Shown: piece after piece, positions 43,401-51,017 of the stretch
Position numbering within the stretch: position 1 is the stretch's first letter
Layout: each line of letters opens with the position of its first letter
The notes under the pieces: generated by a model
The model's input: the letters and a program-made list of their open reading frames with translations, nothing else
What the model was told of the DNA's origin: nothing
The model's database searches: none
Source of the DNA: Ignavibacteria bacterium
GTDB taxonomy: Bacteria; Bacteroidota; Ignavibacteria; Kapaibacteriales; UBA2268
DNA length: 54,603 nucleotides
Reading direction: 5' to 3'
Assembly: GCA_016844745.1 (NCBI GenBank)
Contig: JAERMQ010000040.1
Span: 1-54,603 of the forward strand
Program-made: the position numbers and the translations under genes

Positions 43401-46182
43401 GGTTTTAGTATATAAACCCTATGCTTTGATATCAAGTCCGCAGACTCAAAATACAACCTGTGAGTATAATAATTTGAGTTATAATGCTTCGTTCGAATCA
43501 CCTGATTGTGCCGATAATAAAGTTGTTTGGGAGTATCATTCTCAGGGAACATGGCTGCCCTTAAGCCAGCTATCACCGATGTCGAATTACGCTTCGAATA
43601 TCTACTCTTATCAAAGTACAACAAGCGGTACAGTAACAGCTAATTTACTAATAAGTGGAGCAAGGTTTGCCCTCAATAATTATCAGATTAGGGCGAGGAT
43701 TACCGGCTGTGCATGTTCAGACCTTTCAAGTTCTACTGCTTTGATACAGGTTACACAAAAGCCTACAGTTCCGGCAACGCTATCATCAAACGATATTCAT
43801 GCTTCATATTTCACTGTTAACTGGAATCATGTTGGCGGAGCTACATCTTATCATATTGCCGTAAGTAATTACGGAAGTTCGACGTATCTGTATGAATATG
43901 ATTATTCTGTTCAGGGGAATCCCACTGTGGGAACTGCCCTGACTCATACATTACCACAGGGAACACTACAGCCGAACAGTACATACAAGTTCGCTATCAA
44001 AGCATATAATTCCATTTGCGGATTTACAGAGTATTCATCGCAGAATTTTGTTACAACAACAAATCCGTTTATTGAAGTATCGGCAACATCAATTACATTT
44101 TCCGATACAGAGCAGTTTTTATGTTCTTCGCCGCAATCTTATTCAATAAGCGCATCTGGTCTCGATTCTCCTGTTATCGTAACGGCACCGTTACACTATG
44201 CAATTAGTAAGAATAATATAACCTATACGACTCAATCGTCGCCTTCGCTTACTTATTCAATTTCGGAGTTGATGACTTCACAACCATTATTTGTTAAATT
44301 CTGTCCACAAACGGCGGGTTCGAAGAATTACTCCATAACGCATCAAAGCGCTTATTCAAATAATCCAAATGTTGCGGTTTATGGCAGGTCGAGAAAGGCA
44401 TCTCCAACAGTAAATTCAAGTAATATTTTATTCATAAGTGAAGTTCCGGGCGCCGGAGCAACTACAAATCTTACATTCAATTGGTCTGAAGGTAACGGTT
44501 CCGACCGAGTCGTTGTTCTTTCGCTTGATAACCCTGTTACTTACGTTCCACCGGTCGATTGGGTACCAAACGGTGCAACAACGAATCTATCCCAAGCTTC
44601 TACATTGGTATCAGGCAGCCTTGAATACTTAGTCTTTGTAGGAAATGGAGCCAATACATTAACTGTCAGTAACATTCCTGCAGGAAGGGTAGTATGGGTG
44701 AAGATTTGGGATTATAATTGGGAAAATGATTCTTATACATATTACAATCAGAGCTGGTCATCGATACAATTGAATCCTAACAGACCTCTATATCTTAAAT
44801 TTGCTCAAATAATGCAAGCATTGCCTTACGGAATCCCCAGAGCGATAAATATTAATTCTACCGACAGGTCCGGCGGATTAGTCACTTCTCCGGCAAATGT
44901 TAATGTAACTTTAACATCGGTTGCTTTAGCACAAGGCTGTTCAGGTGGAACATATCAAAATAATACAGGAACACTGTCTCAGGGTTTATCAGTATTATCA
45001 TTAAATAATTTTACATGGTATGGTTCCTGGACTAATGCTACCCAGGGCTGCACAACAGGTGGCGTACAATTAACGGCTACTCCATCGAGCAATTTGTATT
45101 TCCCCGGATATAGTAACCAGTTTGCATATATTTATGGTATAGAACCTTCGGTTCAATCAACCTATCTTACATTATCAGCTTATTCCTGCCAGAATGGTTT
45201 AGCGAGATTGGCATTCCGTGTAGCAAGACCTGGCAATGGAAGTAATTTCCTGGTTGTTGCACGTGAAAGCGGTACAGTTACTATTCCGTCCGATGGTCGT
45301 TGGTATTCCGGTAATCTCTCATTCGGATTAGGTGATAATATCGGTGATAATTCCTATGCAGTATATTCGGGTCCGATAAATACTAATTTATACATCATTA
45401 CCGGTCTTTCTTCATATACACCATATTATGTAAGGGTATTCAACTACAACGGCACTCAGGGAGCGTACAGTACAACAGGATTTGCTCCGACTAATTATAA
45501 TTTATCAAGTGCTATATTTAGTAATGTTACATTAAGAACCGTACGTTGCAAGGAAGCCTCAAATTATGTTGGGATAGAATTCAATGGTATGAATCTATTA
45601 TCAATTGACAAAAAAGTCATTGCTGATTGGGAAACCCAAACCGAAAAAGGTATTTTTGGTTTCGAACTTTATCGTGCAACTGAAACACCAGAATCCTCTA
45701 AAGAGCCTGATTTTGTCAAGATAACAAGTTATATGAACAATACTTCGTTAATTGCAACTAACAATATTTCCGGCAGTAAATACAGATTTGTGGATAACGA
45801 CCCAACTCTAATACCCGGTTCAGAATATATTTATAAGCTTGCTTATGTATCGGCTGATGGGCAGTATGATTTGGATAAAAAACGTATCAACATTTTAACA
45901 GCACCGAATAAATCGGCAGCGGTATATATGTCGGATATTAAACCTAATCCTGCCTCGAGCGATATATCTTTCAAATTGGAGGTTGGGTACGAACAGGCTG
46001 TGAGCATACAAATACTGGATATAACGGGAAGGGTAGTTATGGAATATATGAGTTCTCAAATGTTGGGCGTAGGAGTACACGATATAAGTATTCCGATGAA
46101 GGAAATTTCTTCAGGTACTTATTTAATCCATGTTACAACTGAAGTTGAAACCATAATGGCTAAGTTCGCAGTAATGAAATAG
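37426..46182 (+). CDS. Giant T9SS-secreted beta-helix/Ig-like surface protein
   Basis: A 2918-residue surface protein, the largest gene here, with GACAGGAG before its ATG. A signal peptide covers 1-23. TYYVDGQNGNDNNSGTS (DUF1565-type) opens a right-handed parallel beta-helix to about 750, and a second such unit starts near 760 (TYYFPNIKDALAACENGTML). An Fn3-like module follows. Next come seven Ig-like modules of about 100-120 residues, each opening with a cysteine phrase (YKCEGE 1365, AACENT 1468, EICVNQ 1587, SICESD 1694, SICNGS 1792, SICDGS 1898, TTCEYN 2009). Fn3 and strand-rich modules occupy 2110-2800. The last ~90 residues (DIKPNPASSDISFKLE, ILDITGRVV) are a T9SS sorting domain. Adhesion or matrix function is inferred. 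Confidence 0.88.
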   Translation: MKRFSSISLFFILFMASFNVTLATTYYVDGQNGNDNNSGTSTSTAWRHIQYGVTRATTGDILTCSGTFNETVTVNVVNLTIQGNSPTNHATLSGSSLSITTGFRVISYSCKIKYFDIMNYRDESGFNDSAGVGIFTHSRSNHEFTDLNISNCNNGITILESSTVKILRCYFSNMYLKSNNTTGGCGVSAISRSTTASLNNILIGSDDSNSGNKFENCAGDCIEFICTVQGNVNSDGGLIKYNSFIQGNDKYCVRLSRINGIFSIESNKFKGPNLWTSYGSAGGSGNGIILDNYDMNSFDYLFIMNNNFEVEGNIVIKAVNTNFPGSLLYEFWTANNNTFYSQNSVLHTSALVDPNLTQILPSTDGSISIKNTIAGSVANAPNYSTVKVSSGTYYENQFNLNKITLMGSLPTDIYSHGTGSNPPIIDGNNSSTAFVFSGGSSEVFIIGFELRNLSYGVTSNTTSNYISDIYFQNNKFSNISQNAFNINGNGNSTNQMNWFVNFNIFESCGGNNIYFNSSSYLQISDNSITVGSGSSTNNGILILNSDHVNIRQNKISSIAGSAINLENVTFTDVNNNALTANSATASNSIIHIKNSTDTRVDYNNIIISHSDGQQTAGFYYGIFAEGSSINRVLVDYNYFDGNSSNTANLAIVVNQDVQDLGIGINYNYFGGFSSAIRYQPTNPLYSVKADNNWFGSANGPSHTKNRFNKNENGGHGIGVIGNVAFTPWLAGSQNTTPANATGFYPTGNSFGPVSYTNYLNYNTYYFPNIKDALAACENGTMLTIQSGTFTEVVDLAEEDHAITVNKDIDMYLIDNSVTIYGDLVFIGDPNSSTMTNISNLYGNFILSRKQTTGNSYTLGNLDVQKRKVVLHNGNLIVEAKCADDISLNKTAGSMVVLTQGTSLIQKNIPNYTADNWFYPLGVVNYSVYPNTFEEAWIEVNPGTASPQNRTEQITVQLAQNSPVSNYNRPGDDSYALMRNWSINYSNSSGSFSSGSVKFYWPLNIPQNGAGANFTNVKAFPARWNTTDNRWVSYRLNVPTTGGRSASGDALQFVKATGITKFSDWAIFSGDNSSALVNPPPRVPSLIQFSAITDEKLAFRWQNVPCNSFVVLMDEYNPTNTSRTMTLPQNGHSYAQSGINDQSTISWSSATTLPNSTVRVVYSGTSSTFRNLTVDGLKSGQSYLIGIFPANGISEDYLKYQTTYTTYNPRYESTRSRIVLAADNDNNLNFKGFCGTKDVALRCYMEGPQPFMLINFYTSKDGIVDVTGNLQNQLPSGNPKYLLYQFDIDNPKPSYLPLDYILNDAVDATGRRATLYHFKNGSLAQNGVPTTGSFTFTQSDPVPMDARYVYSKVTYNSLDFTQDYNVYKCEGETAYLNAGIITSYPQSSFRRWEYRQSSSGTWTGIESYNSLLVLTNLSPNQSNWQYRPVFSTSRTSFCNDENAYGPIATLGVSSTISANTSYPIDIDPAACENTPYIEFLAKLNSGYRSDVKFDWQYQKEGESTWTHVFDGNGNPSPFLSQNSSTVYHIAQPSDDGDLLRIGLPTFLLDNVKIRATIYRDYCNKDSRTALIKIDQVGSVSQNPSSSEICVNQSTYFNTSGAGNIKWMYKEPGSSTFTYFNFVSNRMTIGSSSFTVSGASTSSTLTLSNATASLNGYMFRAEFAGQYYSDCSKSYTQAALLNVDSSPQPSQNPENTSICESDGANLSVAWQGGTCVTSYFNWEQKLAGSATWQQIGFTNQNNIYITGLTHSINDKMEVRAAFYCGTCPTPVYSTSATVTVDVLPMVFEEPNTASICNGSQIQFTAIGSGDVQWYVSPDDIDYLPLTNGNTDPYDNPITISGATTQTLTLTTNNSLVLDQYFFKAVFTSTYQICQSVETYPANLFVSESPNSGTVSGNSSICDGSTIPITMDAYFYPSDAICYYKSNYWQYSSNNGSTWNMVTLNTQLPGNTQIESFNLVHITLTNVSYAVNGYKFREIFECYPCSQTTTTLPATVLVYKPYALISSPQTQNTTCEYNNLSYNASFESPDCADNKVVWEYHSQGTWLPLSQLSPMSNYASNIYSYQSTTSGTVTANLLISGARFALNNYQIRARITGCACSDLSSSTALIQVTQKPTVPATLSSNDIHASYFTVNWNHVGGATSYHIAVSNYGSSTYLYEYDYSVQGNPTVGTALTHTLPQGTLQPNSTYKFAIKAYNSICGFTEYSSQNFVTTTNPFIEVSATSITFSDTEQFLCSSPQSYSISASGLDSPVIVTAPLHYAISKNNITYTTQSSPSLTYSISELMTSQPLFVKFCPQTAGSKNYSITHQSAYSNNPNVAVYGRSRKASPTVNSSNILFISEVPGAGATTNLTFNWSEGNGSDRVVVLSLDNPVTYVPPVDWVPNGATTNLSQASTLVSGSLEYLVFVGNGANTLTVSNIPAGRVVWVKIWDYNWENDSYTYYNQSWSSIQLNPNRPLYLKFAQIMQALPYGIPRAININSTDRSGGLVTSPANVNVTLTSVALAQGCSGGTYQNNTGTLSQGLSVLSLNNFTWYGSWTNATQGCTTGGVQLTATPSSNLYFPGYSNQFAYIYGIEPSVQSTYLTLSAYSCQNGLARLAFRVARPGNGSNFLVVARESGTVTIPSDGRWYSGNLSFGLGDNIGDNSYAVYSGPINTNLYIITGLSSYTPYYVRVFNYNGTQGAYSTTGFAPTNYNLSSAIFSNVTLRTVRCKEASNYVGIEFNGMNLLSIDKKVIADWETQTEKGIFGFELYRATETPESSKEPDFVKITSYMNNTSLIATNNISGSKYRFVDNDPTLIPGSEYIYKLAYVSADGQYDLDKKRINILTAPNKSAAVYMSDIKPNPASSDISFKLEVGYEQAVSIQILDITGRVVMEYMSSQMLGVGVHDISIPMKEISSGTYLIHVTTEVETIMAKFAVMK

Positions 46183-46227
46183 AATATTCGAAGGGAAATT
46201 AATTTTATTGGATTAAAATACAAAATG

Positions 46228-46278
46228 AAACACACCCCTTAATTCCTCTCTCGAGAAGGGATTTAGGGGTGTGTGTTT
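46228..46278. repeat. Family C palindromic repeat C2
   Basis: AAACACACCCCTTAATTCC on the left pairs with GGGATTTAGGGGTGTGTGTT on the right over a short CTCTCTCGAGAA centre, itself partly palindromic. It lies just after the giant T9SS gene and matches C1 downstream of hpt. Confidence 0.9.
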
Positions 46279-46361
46279 ATATATTTATGAACTCAACTAA
46301 GTATGACACAAGTTACTCTTAACAAAAAAATTTATACTTAAAAAAATACATTAATTTAACT

Positions 46362-46442
46362 AAGAAAAACCCCCTAACCCCCTTTGAAAAATGGGGAATA
46401 ATAAATCCCCCCTTTTTCAAAGGGGGTTAGGGGGTTTTTCTT
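46362..46442. repeat. Family B palindromic repeat B2, near-perfect
   Basis: Arms of about 35 bases (AAGAAAAACCCCCTAACCCC and onward) pair almost perfectly around the central AATAATAAAT. With C2 it fills the 281-base gap between the convergent giant T9SS and rhomboid genes, so it may terminate transcription from both. Confidence 0.95.
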
Positions 46443-46463
46443 GAATTATATTAATGAACTCAC

Positions 46464-47414
46464 TTATTTTATTTTTTTACTTAACTCAAATAAAATCCGT
46501 TTTTCCCGTTCGGATAAATTCTGATAACCGGAGCTTGAGATTTTATCTAAAATAAGGTCGACTTTTGCCTGTGTTATATCTTCACCGTCAATATCGAATG
46601 TAGAACCAGTGTATTTCGACGGTTCATTAGGAGGCTCTTTTTGCTGGGATTTGAACTGCCAGTCAACCTGAAATATTTTTGCAGGCTGATGAACCGATTG
46701 CTTCTGATGTACGGAAGCACGTGAAGATGAAAATAATTTATTTAGCTTTTCATATAAACCTAAATTATCGGCAAATTTAATTAGTAGAATACCAGTCAGG
46801 GCGCCTCCCAAATGAGCAAAGTGGGCAATTCCATCAGAACCGGAAAGTCCTGTCCACAATTCTAACAATGTAAAAATTGTAACATGAACCAATGCGGGTA
46901 AAGGGATAAAAAACGGCAGCATTAATATTGGTCTTTTTGGGAATGTGAGCCCAAATGCAAGCAATATTCCGTAAATTGAACCGGAAGCCCCAATCACTGG
47001 CGCTGGAGGTGAGAACATAGGTGCAATAAAGAGTTGAGCTAATCCTGCACCGATACCACACAATAAATAATAAATTAAAAATTTCCTGGAACCCCATAAA
47101 TGCTCGAGTTCCGAACCAAACATCCATAGAGCGAACATATTAAATAACAGATGTGAAAATCCGTGGGTATCGTGTAAAAACTGATAAGATATTAACTGCC
47201 ATGGCATGAATGACCAAAAGCCATGACCTTGCACTGGTGAAGATAATGGTTGAAGTGAAAATATAGATTCTAATGAAATTCCTGCAATTGTAAAATTATT
47301 CAGAAAAAATAGTTGAAAAAAATAAACCGAAACGTTGATTATTAAAAGGGCTTTTAATACGGGGGGGAATCCCGGATATCCTCCGAAGCCTGATGTTCTT
47401 TGAAAATTGTTCAT
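46464..47414 (-). CDS. Rhomboid family intramembrane serine protease
   Basis: A 316-residue membrane protein with about six transmembrane helices in residues 20-215. Rhomboid hallmarks are QFLHDTHGFSHLLFNMFALW (His-rich loop and N-x-x-x-L), the catalytic serine in GASGSIYG (near 142) and the catalytic histidine in AHFAHLGGALTG (near 198). Rhomboids cut transmembrane substrates within the lipid bilayer. The C-terminal ~95 residues are a soluble, charged tail (SSRASVHQKQS and a terminal LSEREKRILFELSKKIK) that resembles the DUF6576 tail found on Bacteroidota rhomboids. It is preceded by a long repeat-filled gap. Confidence 0.92.
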   Translation of the reverse strand: MNNFQRTSGFGGYPGFPPVLKALLIINVSVYFFQLFFLNNFTIAGISLESIFSLQPLSSPVQGHGFWSFMPWQLISYQFLHDTHGFSHLLFNMFALWMFGSELEHLWGSRKFLIYYLLCGIGAGLAQLFIAPMFSPPAPVIGASGSIYGILLAFGLTFPKRPILMLPFFIPLPALVHVTIFTLLELWTGLSGSDGIAHFAHLGGALTGILLIKFADNLGLYEKLNKLFSSSRASVHQKQSVHQPAKIFQVDWQFKSQQKEPPNEPSKYTGSTFDIDGEDITQAKVDLILDKISSSGYQNLSEREKRILFELSKKIK

Positions 47415-47507
47415 TACTCCTTATCCAAAAATATTTATTGCTCATTTAGACGTTTAATTGAATATTGCATTGCTTTTACAATATGAGTGTTTGGTGAAAT
47501 GAAAATG

Positions 47508-47648
47508 TTACTAAGAGCCTGTTGAAAAAGAAAAGAAGAATGTCATTCGTAAGCGAAGTGAAGAATCCGGTTACGGCATTGGGACTGGATTCTTCACTTC
47601 GTTCAGAATACATTCTTCCATTTAATTAGTTTTTCCACAGACTTCTAA
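47508..47648. repeat. Family A palindromic repeat A8 with extended outer arms
   Basis: The inner core (47536-47617) has the usual arms. Outer sequence extends the pairing imperfectly: AAGAGCCTGTTGAAAAAG on the left against TTTTTCCACAGACTTCTAA on the right. Bases 47611-47648 are identical to 9924-9961, showing that the mobile unit includes the outer arms, total about 140 bases. It occupies most of the 303-base gap 47415-47717 between the rhomboid and hemerythrin genes, both on the minus strand. Confidence 0.88.
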
Positions 47649-47717
47649 ATAAAAAAAACATATTATTTTCTTAAAATTAGAAAACAATATGGCTGAAAGA
47701 AGCTGTAAAAAAGAATA

Positions 47718-48146
47718 TTAGAGTAATTTCTTGAAACGCGGAACAACCCCTTTGGCGACTAAAAATGCACCGAATTCCTGGTCGAATTCCATTAAATGGC
47801 TTTTTACCCACTTTTCCAAAAATTCTAAAATTTCGTCAACATGAAGTTTTACTCCGGTTTCAAAATCAAAAAAATAATCGTTGATTTCACGGGTAAACAT
47901 CTCATGTTCGCTAATATGAACATCGATATCAGGATAACCGTGTTGCTCCATGATATTTTCTTCATGTTTTAAACTTTTACTGACATAATCGGCAAGCCAG
48001 TAAATAAATCTGATGAATACTTCGTTGCCTCTATTTGCCTTAACAGCGTCATGCAACTCGTTAACTCCGGCAACAAATTTTTTTTGTGCATCATCGATGA
48101 TGTTGAATCCGATTAAGTATTTATCATCCCATTTTATAAATGGCAT
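47718..48146 (-). CDS. Bacteriohemerythrin-like protein lacking two iron ligands
   Basis: A 142-residue four-helix protein that aligns from end to end with bacteriohemerythrin (WDDKYLIGFNIIDDAQKKF, NELHDAV, HEENIMEQHGYPDIDVHISEH, WVKSHLMEFDQEF). Hemerythrins bind O2 at a di-iron site held by five His, one Glu and one Asp. Five ligands are present (E62, H77, H81, H117, D122). The first His, in the usual DxQHK motif, is Gln21, and the second (HFxxEE motif) is Ser58. A di-iron O2 site is therefore doubtful; a mononuclear site or a structural role is possible. It diverges from the barrel-like gene at 48469. Confidence 0.88.
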   Translation of the reverse strand: MPFIKWDDKYLIGFNIIDDAQKKFVAGVNELHDAVKANRGNEVFIRFIYWLADYVSKSLKHEENIMEQHGYPDIDVHISEHEMFTREINDYFFDFETGVKLHVDEILEFLEKWVKSHLMEFDQEFGAFLVAKGVVPRFKKLL

Positions 48147-48468
48147 TTCTCTTAAACTCTGATTAGTTCAACATTATTTTCAATTTACTAATTATTTAAG
48201 AACCCTCATGGTTCCATTTTACTCAGTAAAAATACGGAAAAATGTTGAATTTAAAAAATAATAATTTGACTAATTCAATGATTTGAAAATTAATTTAATA
48301 CAACCTGAAAAATAAACGGTTTTTGTCATAAAGTTATAATTATGTATTTCCTATGCTAAAAATATCATGAATCGGATTCCGAATGATGCAATAAAATTTT
48401 TAGTTTATATTTCCGTTATTGTAAAATTATAAAGGAATTTGAAATTCAATTAAATTTTGATTTAGTTT
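48147..48468. other. 322-base divergent intergenic region, no recognisable element
   Basis: AT-rich region between the divergent hemerythrin-like and envelope-protein genes. It holds no palindromic repeat, consistent with these repeats avoiding divergent promoter regions. An imperfect Bacteroidota-like pair (TTTG at about 48438 and AAATTTTG near 48453) precedes the plus-strand gene. I see no RNA or ORF. Confidence 0.6.
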
Positions 48469-49242
48469 ATGATACTAAAATTACCTTCTTTAATAATAAT
48501 TTTTATTATATTCCTACCCTCGTATTTATTTGCTAAGGGTACAGCAGGTAACGCAGCCAATCTTGAAAGTCGCTTTATTGTCGATATGCCGACAGCAGGA
48601 GTTATTCCTGAAAAAAGCTTTGGTTTTTATGCCCAGTTTTTCAATAACGGTGGTCTTGCCCTCGAATTAAGTGCAGCGCCTTTCGAAAGTTTCTCAATGG
48701 CAATTGCATTCAGCGGTAGTAATATTATAGGCTCGGATGAACCCGTTTTTCAAAAATATCCCGGTGTACACATTCGTTACCGTTTGCTCGATGAGACCAT
48801 TTCATTTCCTGCCATCACAGCAGGGATATCTACACAGGGAAGAGGAATTTATAGTAAAACACATGAACGATTCGCAACATTATCTCCCGGATTGTTTCTT
48901 GCATCGAGTAAGGCATTCCGATGGGCATTAGGACAACTTTCCTTCCATGGCGGAATTGGGTTTTCTTTTGAAGCAGCTACCCCAGATAAAGCTCCAAATT
49001 ATTGGCTTGGATTAGAACAATCTGTAGGGAATAATTTCTCATTTAATTTGGAATATAATGCCCAGTTAGACGACAATAACAGACTTTACCTATCCAAAAG
49101 GGGTTTGTTGAATGCGGCATTTCGATTATCAGTTGCAGGAGGGTTAACACTTGAATTATCCGCTCGGGACTTATTGATTCATCAAACAAGACTAAGGGGT
49201 TTTACAAGGTTTATCGGATTAGAATTTATATCGAGATTTTGA
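48469..49242 (+). CDS. Hypothetical outer-membrane barrel-like protein
   Basis: A 257-residue protein with a clear signal peptide (residues 1-22, ending YLFAK). The mature part alternates polar and hydrophobic residues with many glycines and aromatics (GFYAQFFNNGGLALELS, RWALGQLSFHGGIGFSFEAA, FNLEYNAQLDDNNRLYL) and ends in phenylalanine (FISRF), as barrel proteins recognised by the BAM machinery do. It loosely resembles YjbH/transporter-like barrels. It converges with the next gene, with only 5 bases between stops. No function assigned. Confidence 0.65.
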   Translation: MILKLPSLIIIFIIFLPSYLFAKGTAGNAANLESRFIVDMPTAGVIPEKSFGFYAQFFNNGGLALELSAAPFESFSMAIAFSGSNIIGSDEPVFQKYPGVHIRYRLLDETISFPAITAGISTQGRGIYSKTHERFATLSPGLFLASSKAFRWALGQLSFHGGIGFSFEAATPDKAPNYWLGLEQSVGNNFSFNLEYNAQLDDNNRLYLSKRGLLNAAFRLSVAGGLTLELSARDLLIHQTRLRGFTRFIGLEFISRF

Positions 49243-49247
49243 TAGTA

Positions 49248-50141
49248 TTAAAAAATAATTGTAATTCCCATTTTAAAGCAATCATAATTCAAAGGTGCCT
49301 CCGATTCAAAAGGCCAATTCATTTGTTCCCTTCTTAATTCATACAGCAATAGGGATAAACTGTTTTTGATTAAAAAGCGATAAATTGGATAAGTCGTGGG
49401 ATTATGATTGATAAAACCGGTTTCAAAGAAATCGAGCCATCGCTGGCTTAAGTTCTCCAAAGTCCATGAACCAAACCACTTCCACCAATAGAATTGAGGG
49501 AAAACTATTGAATGCTCATACCCGATTTTTAAATAAAATGGTCCTGTTAATTGATATTTCACACCGCCTTCCCAAATAGAACCAAACCTGAACTTCTCAT
49601 CAAACATCTTGAGTAAAGCCTGATTGCCAGCTAATTTAGCATTGCCTTCGAAATCAATATGTGACCATACGAATGCTCCGCTGTGATAAAGTATAAAATT
49701 GGAATTTTTAAGTTTATATCCGAAACCGTTATTCATGCCGAATCCGAAACGCCAATTATCTTGTGTAATTCCAATATTGGGTATAGATGCAGGTTTCAAA
49801 TGGGAACTGTAATTATTTAAAAAAGCGAATTCTGAAGCCAAATATATTAAGTTTTCATCGACCAAATCTAATTCCTTATAAATTCTCGTGAATCCGTAAC
49901 GAATATCACCAATATACGCAGGAGATAACTTTTCTTCATTAGAAAAGTCTTTCATAGAAGGTTTTGCAAATCCGTAATTGAATTCTAATGTAGGTTGGTT
50001 AAGTGTTTTGTCCGGTTTAGGAAAAATACTTTTTATTATACGGCTAAAAAGCTTATCAGATGTGGAATCGGAGATATCCGCTGAAAACGATTTTTGAAGA
50101 AATAATAAAAAAATTGGAAATATAATTAATTTAAGTTTCAA
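49248..50141 (-). CDS. Hypothetical secreted or outer-membrane protein
   Basis: A 297-residue protein with a TTG start that overlaps the end of lgt by 11 bases. A signal peptide spans residues 1-20 (ending SFSAD). The rest is rich in Trp, Tyr and Phe (YWWKWFGSWTLENLSQRWLD, GFGYKLKNSNFILYHSG) and ends MGITIIF, suggesting a beta-barrel of the outer membrane. I recognise no family. It is the last gene of the dprA-lgt run; the overlap with lgt supports coupling. Confidence 0.65.
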   Translation of the reverse strand: MKLKLIIFPIFLLFLQKSFSADISDSTSDKLFSRIIKSIFPKPDKTLNQPTLEFNYGFAKPSMKDFSNEEKLSPAYIGDIRYGFTRIYKELDLVDENLIYLASEFAFLNNYSSHLKPASIPNIGITQDNWRFGFGMNNGFGYKLKNSNFILYHSGAFVWSHIDFEGNAKLAGNQALLKMFDEKFRFGSIWEGGVKYQLTGPFYLKIGYEHSIVFPQFYWWKWFGSWTLENLSQRWLDFFETGFINHNPTTYPIYRFLIKNSLSLLLYELRREQMNWPFESEAPLNYDCFKMGITIIF

Positions 50142-50934
50142 TTTTTTTATTTCTTTTTAATGATACGAAAAGAAAAATGATGCCGAGTATGATGAACGGT
50201 ATGCTAAGGAACTGTCCCATATCTAATGGTAATGTACTTTCGAATTCTGCCTGGTATTCTTTTACATATTCAATTAGAAATCTCATGGTAAACATTGAAG
50301 TTAAAAATATACCTGTTGTTAGTCCAAGTCTTAGATTTACTTTATTTTTTATATAAATTGATAATAATACGATAAAAAGAAGAAGATATGTTATGCCTTC
50401 ATAAAGCTGGGCAGGGTGACGTGGGAACTTGTCTATCCTCTCGAATACTACAGCCCATGGAACGGTCGATGGTAAGCCAAGAATTTCGGAATTGAAGAAA
50501 TTTCCTAATCGAACAAAAAACGCTGCAAGAGCAACAACAATAACGAGTCTGTCCACCATCCATAAAAAATTAAATTCCCTGTTTTTACGAAGATACAGCC
50601 AAAGTGATAATAGTATTCCGATTGCCGCACCATGACTCGCTAAACCGCCATGCCATACATAAAGGATTTCAATCGGATTTGCAAGATAAATATTCGGTTC
50701 GTAGAATAAACAATGTCCGAGTCGTGCGCCAAATATAGTGCCTATCACCATGTAAATAGTTAATGAGTCCAATTGCTTCTGACTTTTATTTTCGATTTTG
50801 AAAATATAAAATAAAATCTGGTAACCTAAAATAAATGCCAATGCAAAAAGAAGTCCGTACCAACGAATATGAACCGGACCAATACTGAATATTTCAGGCG
50901 ATATGTTCCAATGTATAAAGGAAAGTGTACTCAT
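50131..50934 (-). CDS. lgt: Prolipoprotein diacylglyceryl transferase
   Basis: Lgt transfers diacylglycerol from phosphatidylglycerol to the lipobox cysteine of prelipoproteins in the inner membrane, the first step of lipoprotein maturation. The 267 residues contain seven hydrophobic segments and the family motifs IRWYGLLFALAF (about residue 23), ARLGHCLFYEP, HGGLASHGAAIG and RLGNFFNSEILGLPS, plus RHPAQLYEG. It follows mtaB by 83 bases on the minus strand. Confidence 0.96.
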   Translation of the reverse strand: MSTLSFIHWNISPEIFSIGPVHIRWYGLLFALAFILGYQILFYIFKIENKSQKQLDSLTIYMVIGTIFGARLGHCLFYEPNIYLANPIEILYVWHGGLASHGAAIGILLSLWLYLRKNREFNFLWMVDRLVIVVALAAFFVRLGNFFNSEILGLPSTVPWAVVFERIDKFPRHPAQLYEGITYLLLFIVLLSIYIKNKVNLRLGLTTGIFLTSMFTMRFLIEYVKEYQAEFESTLPLDMGQFLSIPFIILGIIFLFVSLKRNKKIET

Positions 50935-51017
50935 AATTATTTTTATTTTTATTTTTCACAATGAATAAACTCCAAAATTAAGGAATAATTGAGAATCGGC
51001 AAGTTCCCTAATACAAC

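Noticed and set aside
5855..47648. Palindromic repeats as CRISPR arrays
   Set aside because: Copies are dispersed singly, with no regular spacers, and there is no cas gene. The Cas4-like motif at 14.5 kb belongs to a Dna2-type helicase fusion.
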